Counted from the stretch's first letter, positions 9,529 to 18,862 are shown. The stretch: DNA of 64,000 bases from Lentisphaerota bacterium (GCA_015061665.1 SUWC01000003.1:23945-87944), one strand, 5' to 3'. Program-made: numbers and translations. The notes: generated by a model not told the origin, from the sequence alone.

Positions 9529-11658
9529 TTAGTACAGAAACAACATGTCGCGGTACTTCGGGAGCGGCCAGCGCGCGTCGGAGACGCGCTTCTCCATTGC
9601 GTCCACCGTAGTGCGAAGCGCCTTCATGGACGAAAGTATCTCGCCTTCGGCTGCTTCCGCGCACGCGGCCCTTCCGAGCGCGTCCTCGAGTTTGCCGATC
9701 TCGTTCCTGAGCGCGTCAAGCCCGGCACCGAGTTCGACGACGTTCTCGCGCAGCGCCAAGGTTCCTGACGCGATCCCCGCCTTGCCCGCCTTGCTGAACG
9801 CCTCGAGCGACTCGAGGTACTCCGCCTTGACGGCAGGGAAGATCATCTCGGACGCGATGTCGCGCGCGCATGCGCCTTCGATCCTGACTTTCTTCGCGTA
9901 TTCCTCGAGGAAAATCTCGTGGCGGCTTTCGAGCTCGCGCTTCGTCATGACGCCGAATTTCTCGAAGAGCGCCGCATTCTCGGGCTTTGCGAGCGCGGCG
10001 AGCGCGGAAGGCGTATCCGGCGCGTTGGGCAGTCCCCTTTTCTCGGCTTCCTTCGGCCACTCGGCCTCGTATCCGTTGCCGTTGAACACGACGCGCTTGT
10101 GGGCCTTGAGCGACGACTGAAGGACCTTCTGCAGGGTGTCGTGGAACCTGGCAGTGTGCTCGCCTGGCTTGATTGAAGCGACGAACGACTCCCCTCCAAG
10201 CTCCTTCTCCAGCTCGCACGCTATGCGGTCGACGGATTCCGCGACGATCGTGTTGAGCACGGTCATGGGACCCGAACAGCAGACGCTTGAGCCAGGCGCG
10301 CGGAACTCGAACTTATTTCCGGTGAACGCGAACGGCGACGTGCGGTTGCGGTCCGTCGCGTCCTTCGGCAGCGGCGGCAGGGTGTCCACGCCTATCTTCA
10401 GCGTGTCAGCCTTCTTTGCCTCGCCTGCGACGCCGCTCTCGATGCGGTCGACGACTTCTGCGAGCTGGTCGCCGAGGTAGATAGAGATCACTGCTGGCGG
10501 CGCTTCGTTAGCTCCGAGGCGATGGTCGTTGCCTGCGCCTGCGACGGAGGCGCGCAGGAGGTCCGCATGCTTGTCGACGGCTTCAATGACTGCGCAAAGG
10601 ACCGTGAGGAAGACGGCGTTCTCGTGGGGATTGGTGCCGGGGTCGAGCAGGTTCTTGCCGCCATAGGCGACGGACCAGTTGTTGTGCTTGCCCGAGCCGT
10701 TGACCCCTGCATACGGCTTCTCGTGGAGCAGGCACTTGAGCCCGTGCTTCTCCGCTACGCCCCTGAGCGTGTCCATGACGAGCATGTTGTGGTCCGAGGC
10801 GAGGTTGAGTTCCTCAAACTGCGGCGCAAGCTCGAACTGCGCGGGCGCGACCTCGTTGTGGCGCGTTTTCGCCGGTATGCCGAGCTTCCAGAGATCCTTC
10901 TCGACGTCGTTCATGAACGAGAGCACGCGGTCGGGGATCGTTCCGAAGTAGTGGTCTTCGAGCTGCTGGCCCTTCGCGGACGGCGCGCCGAAGAGCGTTC
11001 GGCCCGTGAGGACGAGGTCGGGACGCTTCTTCCAGTATTCCTTGTCCACGAGAAAGTACTCCTGCTCCGCGCCGAGCGTGCACGCCGAATGCGCCTCGGG
11101 GCGGCCGAACAGCTTCATGAGCCTCTTCAGCGACTTGTCCAGCGCCTGCATGGAACGGAGAAGCGGTGTCTTCTTGTCGAGCGATTCGCCGGTGTACGCG
11201 CAGAACGCGGTAGGGATGCACAAGGTCGCGCCGTTCGAGTGGCGCTTGATGAACGCAGGGGAAGTCGGATCCCACGCCGTGTAGCCGCGCGCCTCGAAGG
11301 TGGAGCGGATGCCGCCCGACGGGAACGAGCTCGCGTCCGGCTCGCCGACGATGAGGTTCTTTCCGCTGAACTGCATGATAGGTTCGCCGTCCTTGAGCTC
11401 AAGGAACGAGTCGTGCTTTTCGGCCGTAGAGCCGGTCATGGGAAGGAACCAGTGCGTGTAGTGAGTCGCTCCGCGGTCCATCGCCCAATGGCGGATTCCA
11501 TGCGCGACCTCGCCCGCGATTGACGGATCAAGCGGCTTGCCTTCCCGAATCGTCGCCTGCAGCTTCTTCGCCGTATCCTTGCTCAGATATGTCTGTATCG
11601 CCTCTTCGCCGAACACGTCGGCGCCAAAGTCTGTCGCCTTCTTTGTCTCTTCAGTCAT
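9529..11658 (-). CDS. glnA: Glutamine synthetase, type III
   Basis: Makes glutamine from glutamate, ammonia and ATP. The 709-aa length and the HWFLPMTG, GSGKHNNWS and FRAPGSS segments are those of the large GSIII family common in Bacteroidetes and related anaerobes. The ORF track start at 11766 lies upstream of the sigma-54 promoter, so the ATG at 11658, with AAAGGA upstream, is chosen. It is first gene of a five-gene operon supplying then spending glutamine (purF, carA, pyrG, carB). Unlike those four, it contains no obvious in-frame repeats. Confidence 0.96.
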   Translation of the reverse strand: MTEETKKATDFGADVFGEEAIQTYLSKDTAKKLQATIREGKPLDPSIAGEVAHGIRHWAMDRGATHYTHWFLPMTGSTAEKHDSFLELKDGEPIMQFSGKNLIVGEPDASSFPSGGIRSTFEARGYTAWDPTSPAFIKRHSNGATLCIPTAFCAYTGESLDKKTPLLRSMQALDKSLKRLMKLFGRPEAHSACTLGAEQEYFLVDKEYWKKRPDLVLTGRTLFGAPSAKGQQLEDHYFGTIPDRVLSFMNDVEKDLWKLGIPAKTRHNEVAPAQFELAPQFEELNLASDHNMLVMDTLRGVAEKHGLKCLLHEKPYAGVNGSGKHNNWSVAYGGKNLLDPGTNPHENAVFLTVLCAVIEAVDKHADLLRASVAGAGNDHRLGANEAPPAVISIYLGDQLAEVVDRIESGVAGEAKKADTLKIGVDTLPPLPKDATDRNRTSPFAFTGNKFEFRAPGSSVCCSGPMTVLNTIVAESVDRIACELEKELGGESFVASIKPGEHTARFHDTLQKVLQSSLKAHKRVVFNGNGYEAEWPKEAEKRGLPNAPDTPSALAALAKPENAALFEKFGVMTKRELESRHEIFLEEYAKKVRIEGACARDIASEMIFPAVKAEYLESLEAFSKAGKAGIASGTLALRENVVELGAGLDALRNEIGKLEDALGRAACAEAAEGEILSSMKALRTTVDAMEKRVSDARWPLPKYRDMLFLY

Positions 11659-11699
11659 TGTCGCGTTTTCCTTTCCGGGGCTTTCCCCGCAGAGCATGT

Positions 11700-11715
11700 A
11701 GCACACTCCGTGCCA
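11700..11715 (-). promoter_or_regulatory. Sigma-54 promoter of the glnA operon
   Basis: On the minus strand TGGCACGGAGTGTGCT matches the -24/-12 consensus, with GG and GC at the correct spacing. Predicted transcription start is near 11689, leaving a leader of about 31 nt with a ribosome binding site before glnA. Confidence 0.85.
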
Positions 11716-11800
11716 AAGGCGTCCAAACGCAGCTTCAACGGAAATATATCGTTTTCTCCACCCCATCCTGACATTTTTTTGTCGAAAAGCAGGCAGTTCG

Positions 11801-11815
11801 TTACAAAAATTGTAA
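11801..11815. promoter_or_regulatory. TTAC-N7-GTAA dyad upstream of glnA
   Basis: TTACAAAAATTGTAA lies 86 bp upstream of the -24 element. The same dyad with the same 7-bp spacing lies upstream of the nadE and gltD sigma-54 promoters. Candidate binding site for the nitrogen enhancer-binding protein. Confidence 0.6.
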
Positions 11816-11909
11816 TTGGCTGGTGGGATGCTGCCATAGACTCAAGCTATGGTTCGTCGAGCATGTTTCCGATTACCACTTCACCCGCCGGATTTGCGAT
11901 AATGTCTGT

Positions 11910-11950
11910 GTTGTCCCCGCTCCACAAATCCCCACCCGGAGCGGGGCAAC
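11910..11950 (+). promoter_or_regulatory. Stem-loop just before the GCS2 start
   Basis: GTTGTCCCCGCTC pairs with GAGCGGGGCAAC, with one bulge, ending 11 nt before the ATG at 11962. The only GGAG-like sequence lies inside the stem, so translation could be structure-controlled. Function is unknown. Confidence 0.45.
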
Positions 11951-11961
11951 CTAACTGAACC

Positions 11962-13356
11962 ATGAGAGAAGAAAATACCATAGTTTCGGCCGCGCTCGAC
12001 GCGCGCTTCTTCGCTCCTCTGCGGCGAGGGCGCACGCGGCGCGTTGGCGTCGAACTCGAGTTTCCGGTCTGGAATCTCGCGTCCGGAAGAGCAACCGACT
12101 TCGCCGCCGTTCACGAGGCGACCGGGGACTTCCTCTCTCGTTTTCCGTTTTCCGATCAGGTACGTGACGACCAGGGTGCCATATATCGCGCGACCGATCC
12201 GGCGACACGCGACGAGCTTTCCTTCGACTGCTCCTACAACACGCTGGAACTGTCGTTCGGTCCAGACGAGGACATAACCGCAACTCGCCGCCGCTTCATC
12301 GCCTACTACGCCGCGCTTCAGGAGGCGCTCGGACGCCACGGGCACGCCCTGACGGGAATGGGCATCAATCCGCGCTGGCGCGAGAACCGCCCCGAGCCGA
12401 TCGGGAACGGACGATACAGAATGCTCCTCCACCACCTCAAGTCCTACTCCAAGTACGGCGGCTCGCCGCAGTTCCACGACCATCCCGACTTCGGCCTCTT
12501 TTCCTGCTCTTCGCAGACACAGGTGGACGCGGACGAGGAGACGGTCGTCGCGACGATAAACGCCTTCAACCTCCTGGAGCCGTTTAAGGCGGTCCTCTTC
12601 GCGAACTCTCCCTTCGGACAGCGGCACGAGACGCTTTGCGGACGCGACAGCCTGTGGAGCAGGAGCCTCCACGGACTCAACCCGCACAACTGCGGCATGT
12701 ACGGCGTCACGATACGCTCGCTTTCAGACATCCTCGGCTATCTCGAGTCGACGAGCATCTACTGCGTCGAGCGCGGCGAAAAATACATCAACTTCCCGCC
12801 CGTTCCGCTGCGCGACTACCTCCGTCTCGGCGGCTTCTCCGGGGAGTACTGGGACGCTGCGGCGAATGTGCACCTTCCGTGCATCGTGCGTCCGCAGCCC
12901 TCGGACGTCGCCTGGCTGCGTCCGTTCAAGTTCGAGGACCTCACCCAGCGAGGTACAGTTGAGTTCCGTTCAGTCTGCGAGCAGCCCGTCCGCGAGGCGT
13001 TCGCATCCGCCGCGTTCCACGCCGGACTCGCCGAGCGCGTCGACGAGCTTCTCGCGCTGCTGTCCGAGGACACGGTCCTATACGGACACGGCTACGGCGC
13101 GACGGAGCTGCGAGGAATGATGATATGCCGAGCCTGGCCGTCGTTCGTCGACCGCGCGGACCTCACGGCGCAGCTTCATCGCATCCTAGATATCGCCGAA
13201 AATGGACTCGCGCTCCGTGGATTCGGCGAAGAGCCGCTTCTCGCCCCGCTGCGCGAGCGAGCCGATACGCTCGCAAGCCCCGCGAGGGAGCATCTCTCCC
13301 GACTCGAGCGCGGCGAATCGCTCGACTCGATCGCAGTGGATTACGGCAGTCTGTAG
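11962..13356 (+). CDS. Glutamate-cysteine ligase family 2 (GCS2) protein
   Basis: 464 aa with the GCS2 pattern: VGVELEFPV near the N-terminus, YNTLELSFGP, a GMGINPRW segment and the FGLFSCSSQTQVDA strand. Family members join glutamate to an amine through a gamma-glutamyl phosphate; the exact acceptor cannot be read from sequence. It is followed 11 bp later by a second, different glutamate-cysteine ligase and then a class II amidotransferase, so the three probably act together. It diverges from glnA across a 300-bp region with the sigma-54 promoter and dyad. No convincing Shine-Dalgarno sequence outside the upstream stem-loop. Confidence 0.8.
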   Translation: MREENTIVSAALDARFFAPLRRGRTRRVGVELEFPVWNLASGRATDFAAVHEATGDFLSRFPFSDQVRDDQGAIYRATDPATRDELSFDCSYNTLELSFGPDEDITATRRRFIAYYAALQEALGRHGHALTGMGINPRWRENRPEPIGNGRYRMLLHHLKSYSKYGGSPQFHDHPDFGLFSCSSQTQVDADEETVVATINAFNLLEPFKAVLFANSPFGQRHETLCGRDSLWSRSLHGLNPHNCGMYGVTIRSLSDILGYLESTSIYCVERGEKYINFPPVPLRDYLRLGGFSGEYWDAAANVHLPCIVRPQPSDVAWLRPFKFEDLTQRGTVEFRSVCEQPVREAFASAAFHAGLAERVDELLALLSEDTVLYGHGYGATELRGMMICRAWPSFVDRADLTAQLHRILDIAENGLALRGFGEEPLLAPLRERADTLASPAREHLSRLERGESLDSIAVDYGSL

Positions 13357-13367
13357 GAGGCACCGCC

Positions 13368-14621
13368 ATGATAGACGTCAGACTTCCAGAGTTGCGGGCG
13401 TACGCGTTCGAGGGTAACTTCGGTCTCGAACGCGAGGCGCTGCGCGTGACGGGCGAGGGACGGATGGCGCACACGCCGCATCCGTTCTCCGCCGACCATC
13501 CGCGCATCGTCCGCGACTTCTGCGAGAACCAGACGGAGATCAACACGCGCGTCTGGCCGAGCGCAGAGGAGGCTGTGACGGAGCTTGAGGTGCTGAACGC
13601 GGACATGCTTCGGGAGATCGCCGCGAAGAACGGAGAGCTTCTGTGGCCGTTTTCGAATCCTCCTCCGCTCGGAGGCATTGAAGACGTCGTGCCCGCGAAG
13701 TTCACCGGACCGCTCGTCGGGAAGTCGGCGTATCGCGACTACCTTGCGGCGAAGTACGGACGCTACCTGATGACGTACTGCGGAATCCACGTCAACTTCT
13801 CCTTTGGCAAGCGCCTTCTCGCCGCGTCAGGTGTGGACAGAAACGCGCTTTATCTCCATGTCGCGTCCGAAGCGGTCGTCTGGGGTTGGATCGTCGTCGC
13901 CCTCACCGCGGCGAGTCCGGTTGCGGATTCGTCTCTGTTCCTTCTTGGCGGCGGAGGCGGCGATGTCTTCTCCGGCTTTGCGTCGCTGCGCTGCGGCGAT
14001 CTCGGATACTGGAACCACTTTGCTCCTGTATACGACTACTCGGACGTAAAGGCATACGCCGACGCGATACGCGAATATGTTCGCCGAGGACTCATAGCCG
14101 CGCCGAGCGAACTTTACTATCCCGTGCGCCTCAAGCCGCGCGGCGCGAACAGACTCGAGACCCTGGAGGCGGAGGGAATCGATCACCTGGAGCTCAGATG
14201 CGTAGACCTGAATCCTCTTGCGCACGGACTCGTCGACGCGCGCGACATAAGGTTCGTTCAGCTCTTTCTCCTGTGGTGCGCGGCGCGTCCGCAGGCGCGG
14301 CTCACCGAGTTCGTGCAGGTCCAGTCCGTGCGCAACTTCAAGAACGCCGCGCGCTACGACCTCGACCTCGCGAGCATCACGCTTCCCGACGGCGCGTCCG
14401 CGTCCGTCCGCGACACGGGGCTCAGGCTGCTCGACTCGATGGGCCGGTTCTTCGCGGACTTCCCGCGCAGCGAGGCGGCGGAGATAATTGCGTTCGAGCG
14501 CAGGAAGCTGGAGCACCCCAAAAGTCGCTACGCGGCGCAGGTCCTTGAGCGCTTCGGAGGAACGTATGCGGAAAAAGGGCTGGCGCTCGCCCGGAAGCTG
14601 ACGGAGGACGCCAATGTGTGA
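13368..14621 (+). CDS. gshA: Glutamate-cysteine ligase (GshA-like)
   Basis: Predicted to make gamma-glutamylcysteine. FGLEREALRVTGEGR, the HPF...NQTEINT segment and TYCGIHVNFSFGKR fit the proteobacterial/Gram-positive GshA and GshF N-terminal domain. It is 417 aa with no ATP-grasp extension, so it is not a bifunctional GshF. The start ATG 13368 has a perfect AGGAGG; the ORF-track start at 13125 lies inside the previous gene. It overlaps the next gene by 8 bp. No glutathione synthetase is visible nearby. Confidence 0.85.
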   Translation: MIDVRLPELRAYAFEGNFGLEREALRVTGEGRMAHTPHPFSADHPRIVRDFCENQTEINTRVWPSAEEAVTELEVLNADMLREIAAKNGELLWPFSNPPPLGGIEDVVPAKFTGPLVGKSAYRDYLAAKYGRYLMTYCGIHVNFSFGKRLLAASGVDRNALYLHVASEAVVWGWIVVALTAASPVADSSLFLLGGGGGDVFSGFASLRCGDLGYWNHFAPVYDYSDVKAYADAIREYVRRGLIAAPSELYYPVRLKPRGANRLETLEAEGIDHLELRCVDLNPLAHGLVDARDIRFVQLFLLWCAARPQARLTEFVQVQSVRNFKNAARYDLDLASITLPDGASASVRDTGLRLLDSMGRFFADFPRSEAAEIIAFERRKLEHPKSRYAAQVLERFGGTYAEKGLALARKLTEDANV

Positions 14622-15390
14622 GCTTCTTGGGTTTTCATCGCGTCGGCGCAGAAACGCCACGCCACTCCTGCGGGAGTTCTTCTCGCACGCCGAGCGGCAT
14701 CCGCACGGATGGGGCCTCGCGCGCTTCGAGAACGCGTCCGCTCCGCAGATCGAGAAGGAGCCGGTGAAGGCGACCGAGAGCGAGACTCTGCAGCAAATTC
14801 TAAACGAAGGCGTTGAGGCGCAAACGCTACTCGGGCACATTCGCCTCGCGACGGTCGGGACGATAGAATACGCGAACTGCCATCCGTTCTCAGAGGCGGA
14901 CAACTACGGACGAGTCTGGACGCTCGTCCACAACGGGACTATTTTCTCGGGCGCGGCGCTCAACGGATATCTTGGCGTACAGTTCGGCGAGACGGACTCG
15001 GAGCGCGTCCTTCTCCACTTCATCGCGCGCGTCAACCGCCAGCAGATCAGGCTGGGGCGTCCGCTCGACGAAAAAGAGCGCTTCGACGTCCTAGCCTCCG
15101 CAATAGCCGCGCTCGCGAAGGGAAACAAGCTCAACCTGCTGATATTCGACGGTGAGGTGATGTATGCGCACACAAACTACAAGGGGGCGCTTCATTTCCT
15201 GAAGGACGAAGACTCGATTGCTTTTTCCACGCAGCCGCTTTCCGACGGCGAATGGCATCCGGTGCCGTTCACCTGCCTCGTCGCGACGAAGGACGGGAGT
15301 GTCATCCGAGAAAGCGCGCCGCACGGAAACGAGTACATACACAATCCCGAAGACTATCAGATGGTATACATGAACTACTCGAGGCTGTAG
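14614..15390 (+). CDS. Class II glutamine amidotransferase (YafJ/EgtC-like)
   Basis: 258 aa starting MCELLGF, with Cys2 as the expected Ntn nucleophile; GWGLARF, LGHIRLAT and NCHPF are the usual glutaminase-site motifs. In ergothioneine pathways a similar enzyme (EgtC) works with a GCS2 ligase (EgtA), but no EgtB or EgtD is present here, so the product may be another gamma-glutamyl compound. It overlaps gshA by 8 bp, indicating coupled translation. Confidence 0.85.
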   Translation: MCELLGFSSRRRRNATPLLREFFSHAERHPHGWGLARFENASAPQIEKEPVKATESETLQQILNEGVEAQTLLGHIRLATVGTIEYANCHPFSEADNYGRVWTLVHNGTIFSGAALNGYLGVQFGETDSERVLLHFIARVNRQQIRLGRPLDEKERFDVLASAIAALAKGNKLNLLIFDGEVMYAHTNYKGALHFLKDEDSIAFSTQPLSDGEWHPVPFTCLVATKDGSVIRESAPHGNEYIHNPEDYQMVYMNYSRL

Positions 15391-15500
15391 TGCCATATAC
15401 CGAGCATTCGCCGCGTAAGATTACATTCTCTGAAAATCTTGTGTCACTTACGAACGCGCAAATGTAAGATGCGACGTACCATCAGTGCGATTAAACCTTT

Positions 15501-15516
15501 TGGCACAGTTTTTGCT
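15501..15516 (+). promoter_or_regulatory. Sigma-54 promoter of glnK-amtB
   Basis: TGGCACAGTTTTTGCT matches the -24/-12 consensus at every key position. The predicted start, near 15527, is only about 4 nt before the glnK ATG, so the message would have almost no leader. Confidence 0.88.
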
Positions 15517-15530
15517 AAGTGATGGGCATC

Positions 15531-15872
15531 ATGAAACTCATCATAGCATACATTCAGCCCGAACGACTCAACGCCGTCAAGCAGGCGCTGTGCACTCGGG
15601 AAATATACAAGATGTCCGTCACGAACGCACTTGGGTGCGGACAGCAGGGCGGCTACCTTCACATGTACCGCGGCGCCGTCGAGGAGGTGACGCTCCACAA
15701 GAAGATGCGCCTTGCGATCGGCGTGAACGACGAATACGTCGACAAGACGATCGAGGCCATAGTGGAAGGCGCTCGCACCGGCGAGATCGGCGACGGAAAG
15801 ATATTCGTCCTGCCGATGGACGAGTGCGTGCGCATTCGAACCGGCGAGCGCGGCCCGGCGGGGATAGGGTAA
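15531..15872 (+). CDS. glnK: PII nitrogen regulatory protein
   Basis: 113 aa starting [13 protein letters not shown]. The T-loop region ends in HMYRGA, with the tyrosine that is the usual modification site, and the C-terminus has [12 protein letters not shown], the nucleotide-binding turn. It is paired with amtB downstream, as usual for GlnK, which blocks the channel when nitrogen is plentiful. The ORF track starts at a GTG at 15519; that and the ATG at 15522 lie at or upstream of the predicted transcription start, so ATG 15531 is chosen. Confidence 0.95.
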   Translation: MKLIIAYIQPERLNAVKQALCTREIYKMSVTNALGCGQQGGYLHMYRGAVEEVTLHKKMRLAIGVNDEYVDKTIEAIVEGARTGEIGDGKIFVLPMDECVRIRTGERGPAGIG

Positions 15873-15888
15873 ACAACAGAGAGTCTTA

Positions 15889-15949
15889 GACAGGATTCAC
15901 AGGATTTACAAGATTTTAGGACAATCCTGTTAATCATGTAAATCCTGTC
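15889..15949 (+). repeat. GACAGG...CCTGTC repeat between glnK and amtB
   Basis: A 61-bp intergenic copy of the family otherwise found inside genes. It lies within the presumed glnK-amtB transcript, ending 22 bp before the amtB start. Confidence 0.9.
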
Positions 15950-15971
15950 AAAAAGAAGAAAGAACGAAAAC

Positions 15972-17267
15972 ATGGAACCTGAAATAACCACAGCAGCAGT
16001 CCAAACCAACCTCAACGTCGTCTGGACGCTTATCGCGGCAATACTTGTATTCACGATGCAAGCGGGCTTTGCGCTCGTCGAGACGGGCTTCACCCGCGCC
16101 AAGAACGCTGCGAACATCATGATGAAGAACCTGATGGACTTCGCTGCGGGCTCGCTCGCGTTCTACATCCTTGGCGCGGCGCTGATGTTCGGCGCAACTA
16201 AGGCGGCGGGATGGCTTGGATGGGGCGGACTCGGCATGCCGTCGCTCGCCAACGGCGAAGGCGTCTGGGACTGGACGTTCCTCTTCTTCCAGACTATGTT
16301 CGCCGCCACGGCCGCGACGATTGTCTCGGGTGCGGTCGCAGAGCGAATCGAGTTCAAGAGCTACCTCATCTACTCGGTCATCATCTCGGCCATAGTCTAT
16401 CCGATCAGCGGACACTGGATGTGGGGCTCGCTCGCGGGCGAGGCGTCGCAGGGCTGGATCGAGGCGCTCGGCTTCCACGACTTCGCCGGCTCGACCGTCG
16501 TCCACTCGGTCGGCGGTTGGATTGCGTTAGCGGGCGCGATCGCGCTCGGTCCGCGCATCGGCAAGTACCGCCACGACGGCAAGGCGAATCCGATCCCGGG
16601 GCACTCACTCGTCCTTGGAACGCTCGGCGTATTCCTTCTCTGGATCGGATGGTTCGGCTTCAACCCCGGCAGCTACACCCAGGGCATCGGCTCCATCGGA
16701 CGCGTCGCGATGACGACAAACCTCGCCGCCTGCGCCGGCACGATATCCGCGCTCGTCACCGCTTGGGTCATCATGGGCAAGCCCGACCTCACGATGGCGC
16801 TCAACGGCTCGCTCGCGGGGCTCGTCGCGATCACCGCTCCGTGCGACCTCGTGACGGCCAACGCCGCGATCGTCATCGGATTCGTCGGCGGCATATTCGC
16901 AGTCCTCTCGGTATTCGCGCTCGACAAGATGCACATCGACGATCCCGTCGGCGCCGTGTCGGTCCACTGCGTGAACGGCGTGTGGGGCACGCTCGCCGTC
17001 GGACTCTTCGCCGCGCCGTCAGCGGCGGGATACGGCAACGAGCTCGTCGGACTCTTCTACGGCGGCGGCTTCAAGTTCCTCGGCGTGCAGCTCCTCGGCG
17101 CGGGCGTCACCGCGGCCTGGGCGTTCGGCACGGGCGCGGCGATATTCTTCGCGCTGAAGAAGCTCGGCATCCTCCGCGTCAGCGCCACGACGGAACTGAA
17201 GGGACTCGACATCACCGAGCATGGACAGGACGCCTACGCCTCATTCCAGTTCTTCTCGAACACGTGA
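15972..17267 (+). CDS. amtB: Ammonium transporter
   Basis: 431-aa polytopic Amt/Mep/Rh protein. QAGFALVETGFTRAKNAANIMMKN is the signature of TM1-2, and DFAGSTVVHSVGGW, GWFGFNPGS and DPVGAVSVHCVNGVWGT include the two conserved pore histidines. It conducts ammonium or ammonia across the inner membrane and is regulated by the adjacent GlnK. No signal peptide is obvious. It is followed 46 bp later by a porin gene that may be co-transcribed. Confidence 0.97.
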   Translation: MEPEITTAAVQTNLNVVWTLIAAILVFTMQAGFALVETGFTRAKNAANIMMKNLMDFAAGSLAFYILGAALMFGATKAAGWLGWGGLGMPSLANGEGVWDWTFLFFQTMFAATAATIVSGAVAERIEFKSYLIYSVIISAIVYPISGHWMWGSLAGEASQGWIEALGFHDFAGSTVVHSVGGWIALAGAIALGPRIGKYRHDGKANPIPGHSLVLGTLGVFLLWIGWFGFNPGSYTQGIGSIGRVAMTTNLAACAGTISALVTAWVIMGKPDLTMALNGSLAGLVAITAPCDLVTANAAIVIGFVGGIFAVLSVFALDKMHIDDPVGAVSVHCVNGVWGTLAVGLFAAPSAAGYGNELVGLFYGGGFKFLGVQLLGAGVTAAWAFGTGAAIFFALKKLGILRVSATTELKGLDITEHGQDAYASFQFFSNT

Positions 17268-17313
17268 TGAAACTCCGTCATTCCAAATAGCACCTGTAAA
17301 CATTAATCGCAAA

Positions 17314-18120
17314 ATGAAAATAACCACAGCATCAATGGCCGCCGTCTCGCTCGCGCTATGCGCGGGCGCAGCGGAGACAAACGAACTCACAAGCGCCGAG
17401 TCGTCCGGCGGATTCAAGGCCTCCGCAACAGTCGACTTCGTAAGCGACGCCATGTGGCGCGGCATAATATACAACGACAACCCCGTCTGGCAGCCGTCCG
17501 CCACGATCGCCTACGACGCCGAGGAGCTCGGAACCGTCTCGGTCAATGTCTGGGCAAGCCTCGATCTGACGCACAAGCGCGGAACGATGAACAAGTCGCG
17601 CAGGTCCTGCGGACTGCAGGAGATCGACTACACGCTCTCCTACGCGAACAAGATTGGGCCCGTCGGCGTTGAAGCCGGACACATCTGGTACACGTTCCCG
17701 AACGACAACGGAGCATCCGACCAAGACCTCTACGCGACCGTCTCGTTCGACAACCCGGTGGCGACGCCATACGCGTCAGTCTACTGGAACTACTCGGACT
17801 CGTGCGGCAACGACACGTCCGCGGTATACTTCGACTTCGGCCTGTCGCGCGACTTCGAGCTGACCGAGGAGCTGACGCTCACGCCAAAGGCGACGCTTGG
17901 GTTCGGAGACCACGCGTACACCAACTCCAAGGGCGGGTCGGAGCTCACCGACCAGACGCTCGGCGTTGCCGCAAGCTACGCTATCACGGAAAACCTATCT
18001 GTCGGCGCGCAGGTCAACTACACGTGGACACCTTCGCACACCCTCCGCAAGGAAGGATACATGGGCGAAGGCAAGGACCAGATCCTGTGGGGCGGTGTAA
18101 GCGTCTCAGTTGAGTTCTGA
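17314..18120 (+). CDS. Putative outer-membrane porin (TorF-like)
   Basis: 268 aa with an N-terminal signal peptide (MKITTASMAAVSLALCAGAA) and alternating beta-strand pattern ending in VSVSVEF, the aromatic terminus typical of outer-membrane barrels. The SATVDFVSDAMWRGI start is like the TorF family of putative porins. The position after amtB suggests a role in passage of nitrogenous solutes across the outer membrane. The ORF-track start (17221) lies inside amtB. Confidence 0.75.
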   Translation: MKITTASMAAVSLALCAGAAETNELTSAESSGGFKASATVDFVSDAMWRGIIYNDNPVWQPSATIAYDAEELGTVSVNVWASLDLTHKRGTMNKSRRSCGLQEIDYTLSYANKIGPVGVEAGHIWYTFPNDNGASDQDLYATVSFDNPVATPYASVYWNYSDSCGNDTSAVYFDFGLSRDFELTEELTLTPKATLGFGDHAYTNSKGGSELTDQTLGVAASYAITENLSVGAQVNYTWTPSHTLRKEGYMGEGKDQILWGGVSVSVEF

Positions 18121-18142
18121 CGCAGCCTTGAAACCAAATCTT

Positions 18143-18184
18143 GCCTGCGGCGGCGGTTTTCGTATTTGCACCGCCGCCGCAGGC
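18143..18184 (+). terminator. Strong stem-loop after the porin gene
   Basis: A perfect 15-bp stem GCCTGCGGCGGCGGT with a 12-nt loop starts 22 bp after the stop. No U-run follows, so it is either a factor-independent-like hairpin or an RNA 3'-end stabiliser between convergent genes. Confidence 0.6.
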
Positions 18185-18226
18185 TCTTACCTATATCTGG
18201 GCCGCGTTAAAAAGCGACGTAAGCGT

Positions 18227-18862
18227 TTAGCGGAAAGAGATGTTCGCCGCGAGCACAATGACTACGGCGGCAAGCATGATGGCGGAAACAAGCTTCAGCG
18301 TAGCCGTTGCCTTCACGGACCCGACGAGCTTCGAGCGAAAGAAGTCTGCGGCGACGATGACCGGGAGATAGACGAACGGGACAAGCGCACAAAAGAGCGT
18401 CCCTAAGAGAAGCGTCTGGACGGCGGGCGGGAAAGACGAACTCGTGGACGTGAAACTCGGCAGAAACGCCAGAAAAAAGAGAATGGTCAGCGGATTCGAC
18501 ATCGACATCGCGATTCCGCGAAGGACGAGGCGAAATCCGCGTGCCGTCGCGGGACGGAGGGCGTCAGGCGAAGAAGCTCGGAAGCTCCGAATGGCATCCG
18601 CGAATGAACAGTAGGCGAGATATGCGATATAAGCGGCGCCAACGACCTGTATTGCCGCCATTGTCGCCGGATGGGCGGTAAAGAACGAGGCGACGCCGGC
18701 AGTCAGCAGGAGTATCCAGAGCCAGCAGCCGGTCACAAGCCCCAGCATCAGCGTCGCGGCACGGGCCTTGCCGTCCGACAGCGCCGTCGCGATGGTGCAT
18801 GTAAGATCCGGCCCTGGCTTGACGATGAGCGCGAGCGAACCGATTATGTAGGTGGTCAGCAT
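18227..18862 (-). CDS. LysE/RhtB family amino-acid exporter
   Basis: 211 aa with about six membrane helices. SLALIVKPGPDLTCTIATAL is the family signature at the N-terminus, and the GIAMSMSNPLTILFFLAFLP segment is also conserved. Exports amino acids or related metabolites; the substrate is not predictable. The start ATG 18862 is chosen because MLTTYIIGSLAL matches the usual N-terminus. It is convergent with the porin gene. Confidence 0.85.
   Translation of the reverse strand: MLTTYIIGSLALIVKPGPDLTCTIATALSDGKARAATLMLGLVTGCWLWILLLTAGVASFFTAHPATMAAIQVVGAAYIAYLAYCSFADAIRSFRASSPDALRPATARGFRLVLRGIAMSMSNPLTILFFLAFLPSFTSTSSSFPPAVQTLLLGTLFCALVPFVYLPVIVAADFFRSKLVGSVKATATLKLVSAIMLAAVVIVLAANISFR

Noticed and set aside
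11659-11766. N-terminal extension of glutamine synthetase from ORF start 11766
   Set aside because: The extension would overlap and precede the sigma-54 promoter at 11700-11715, and ATG 11658 has its own ribosome binding site.
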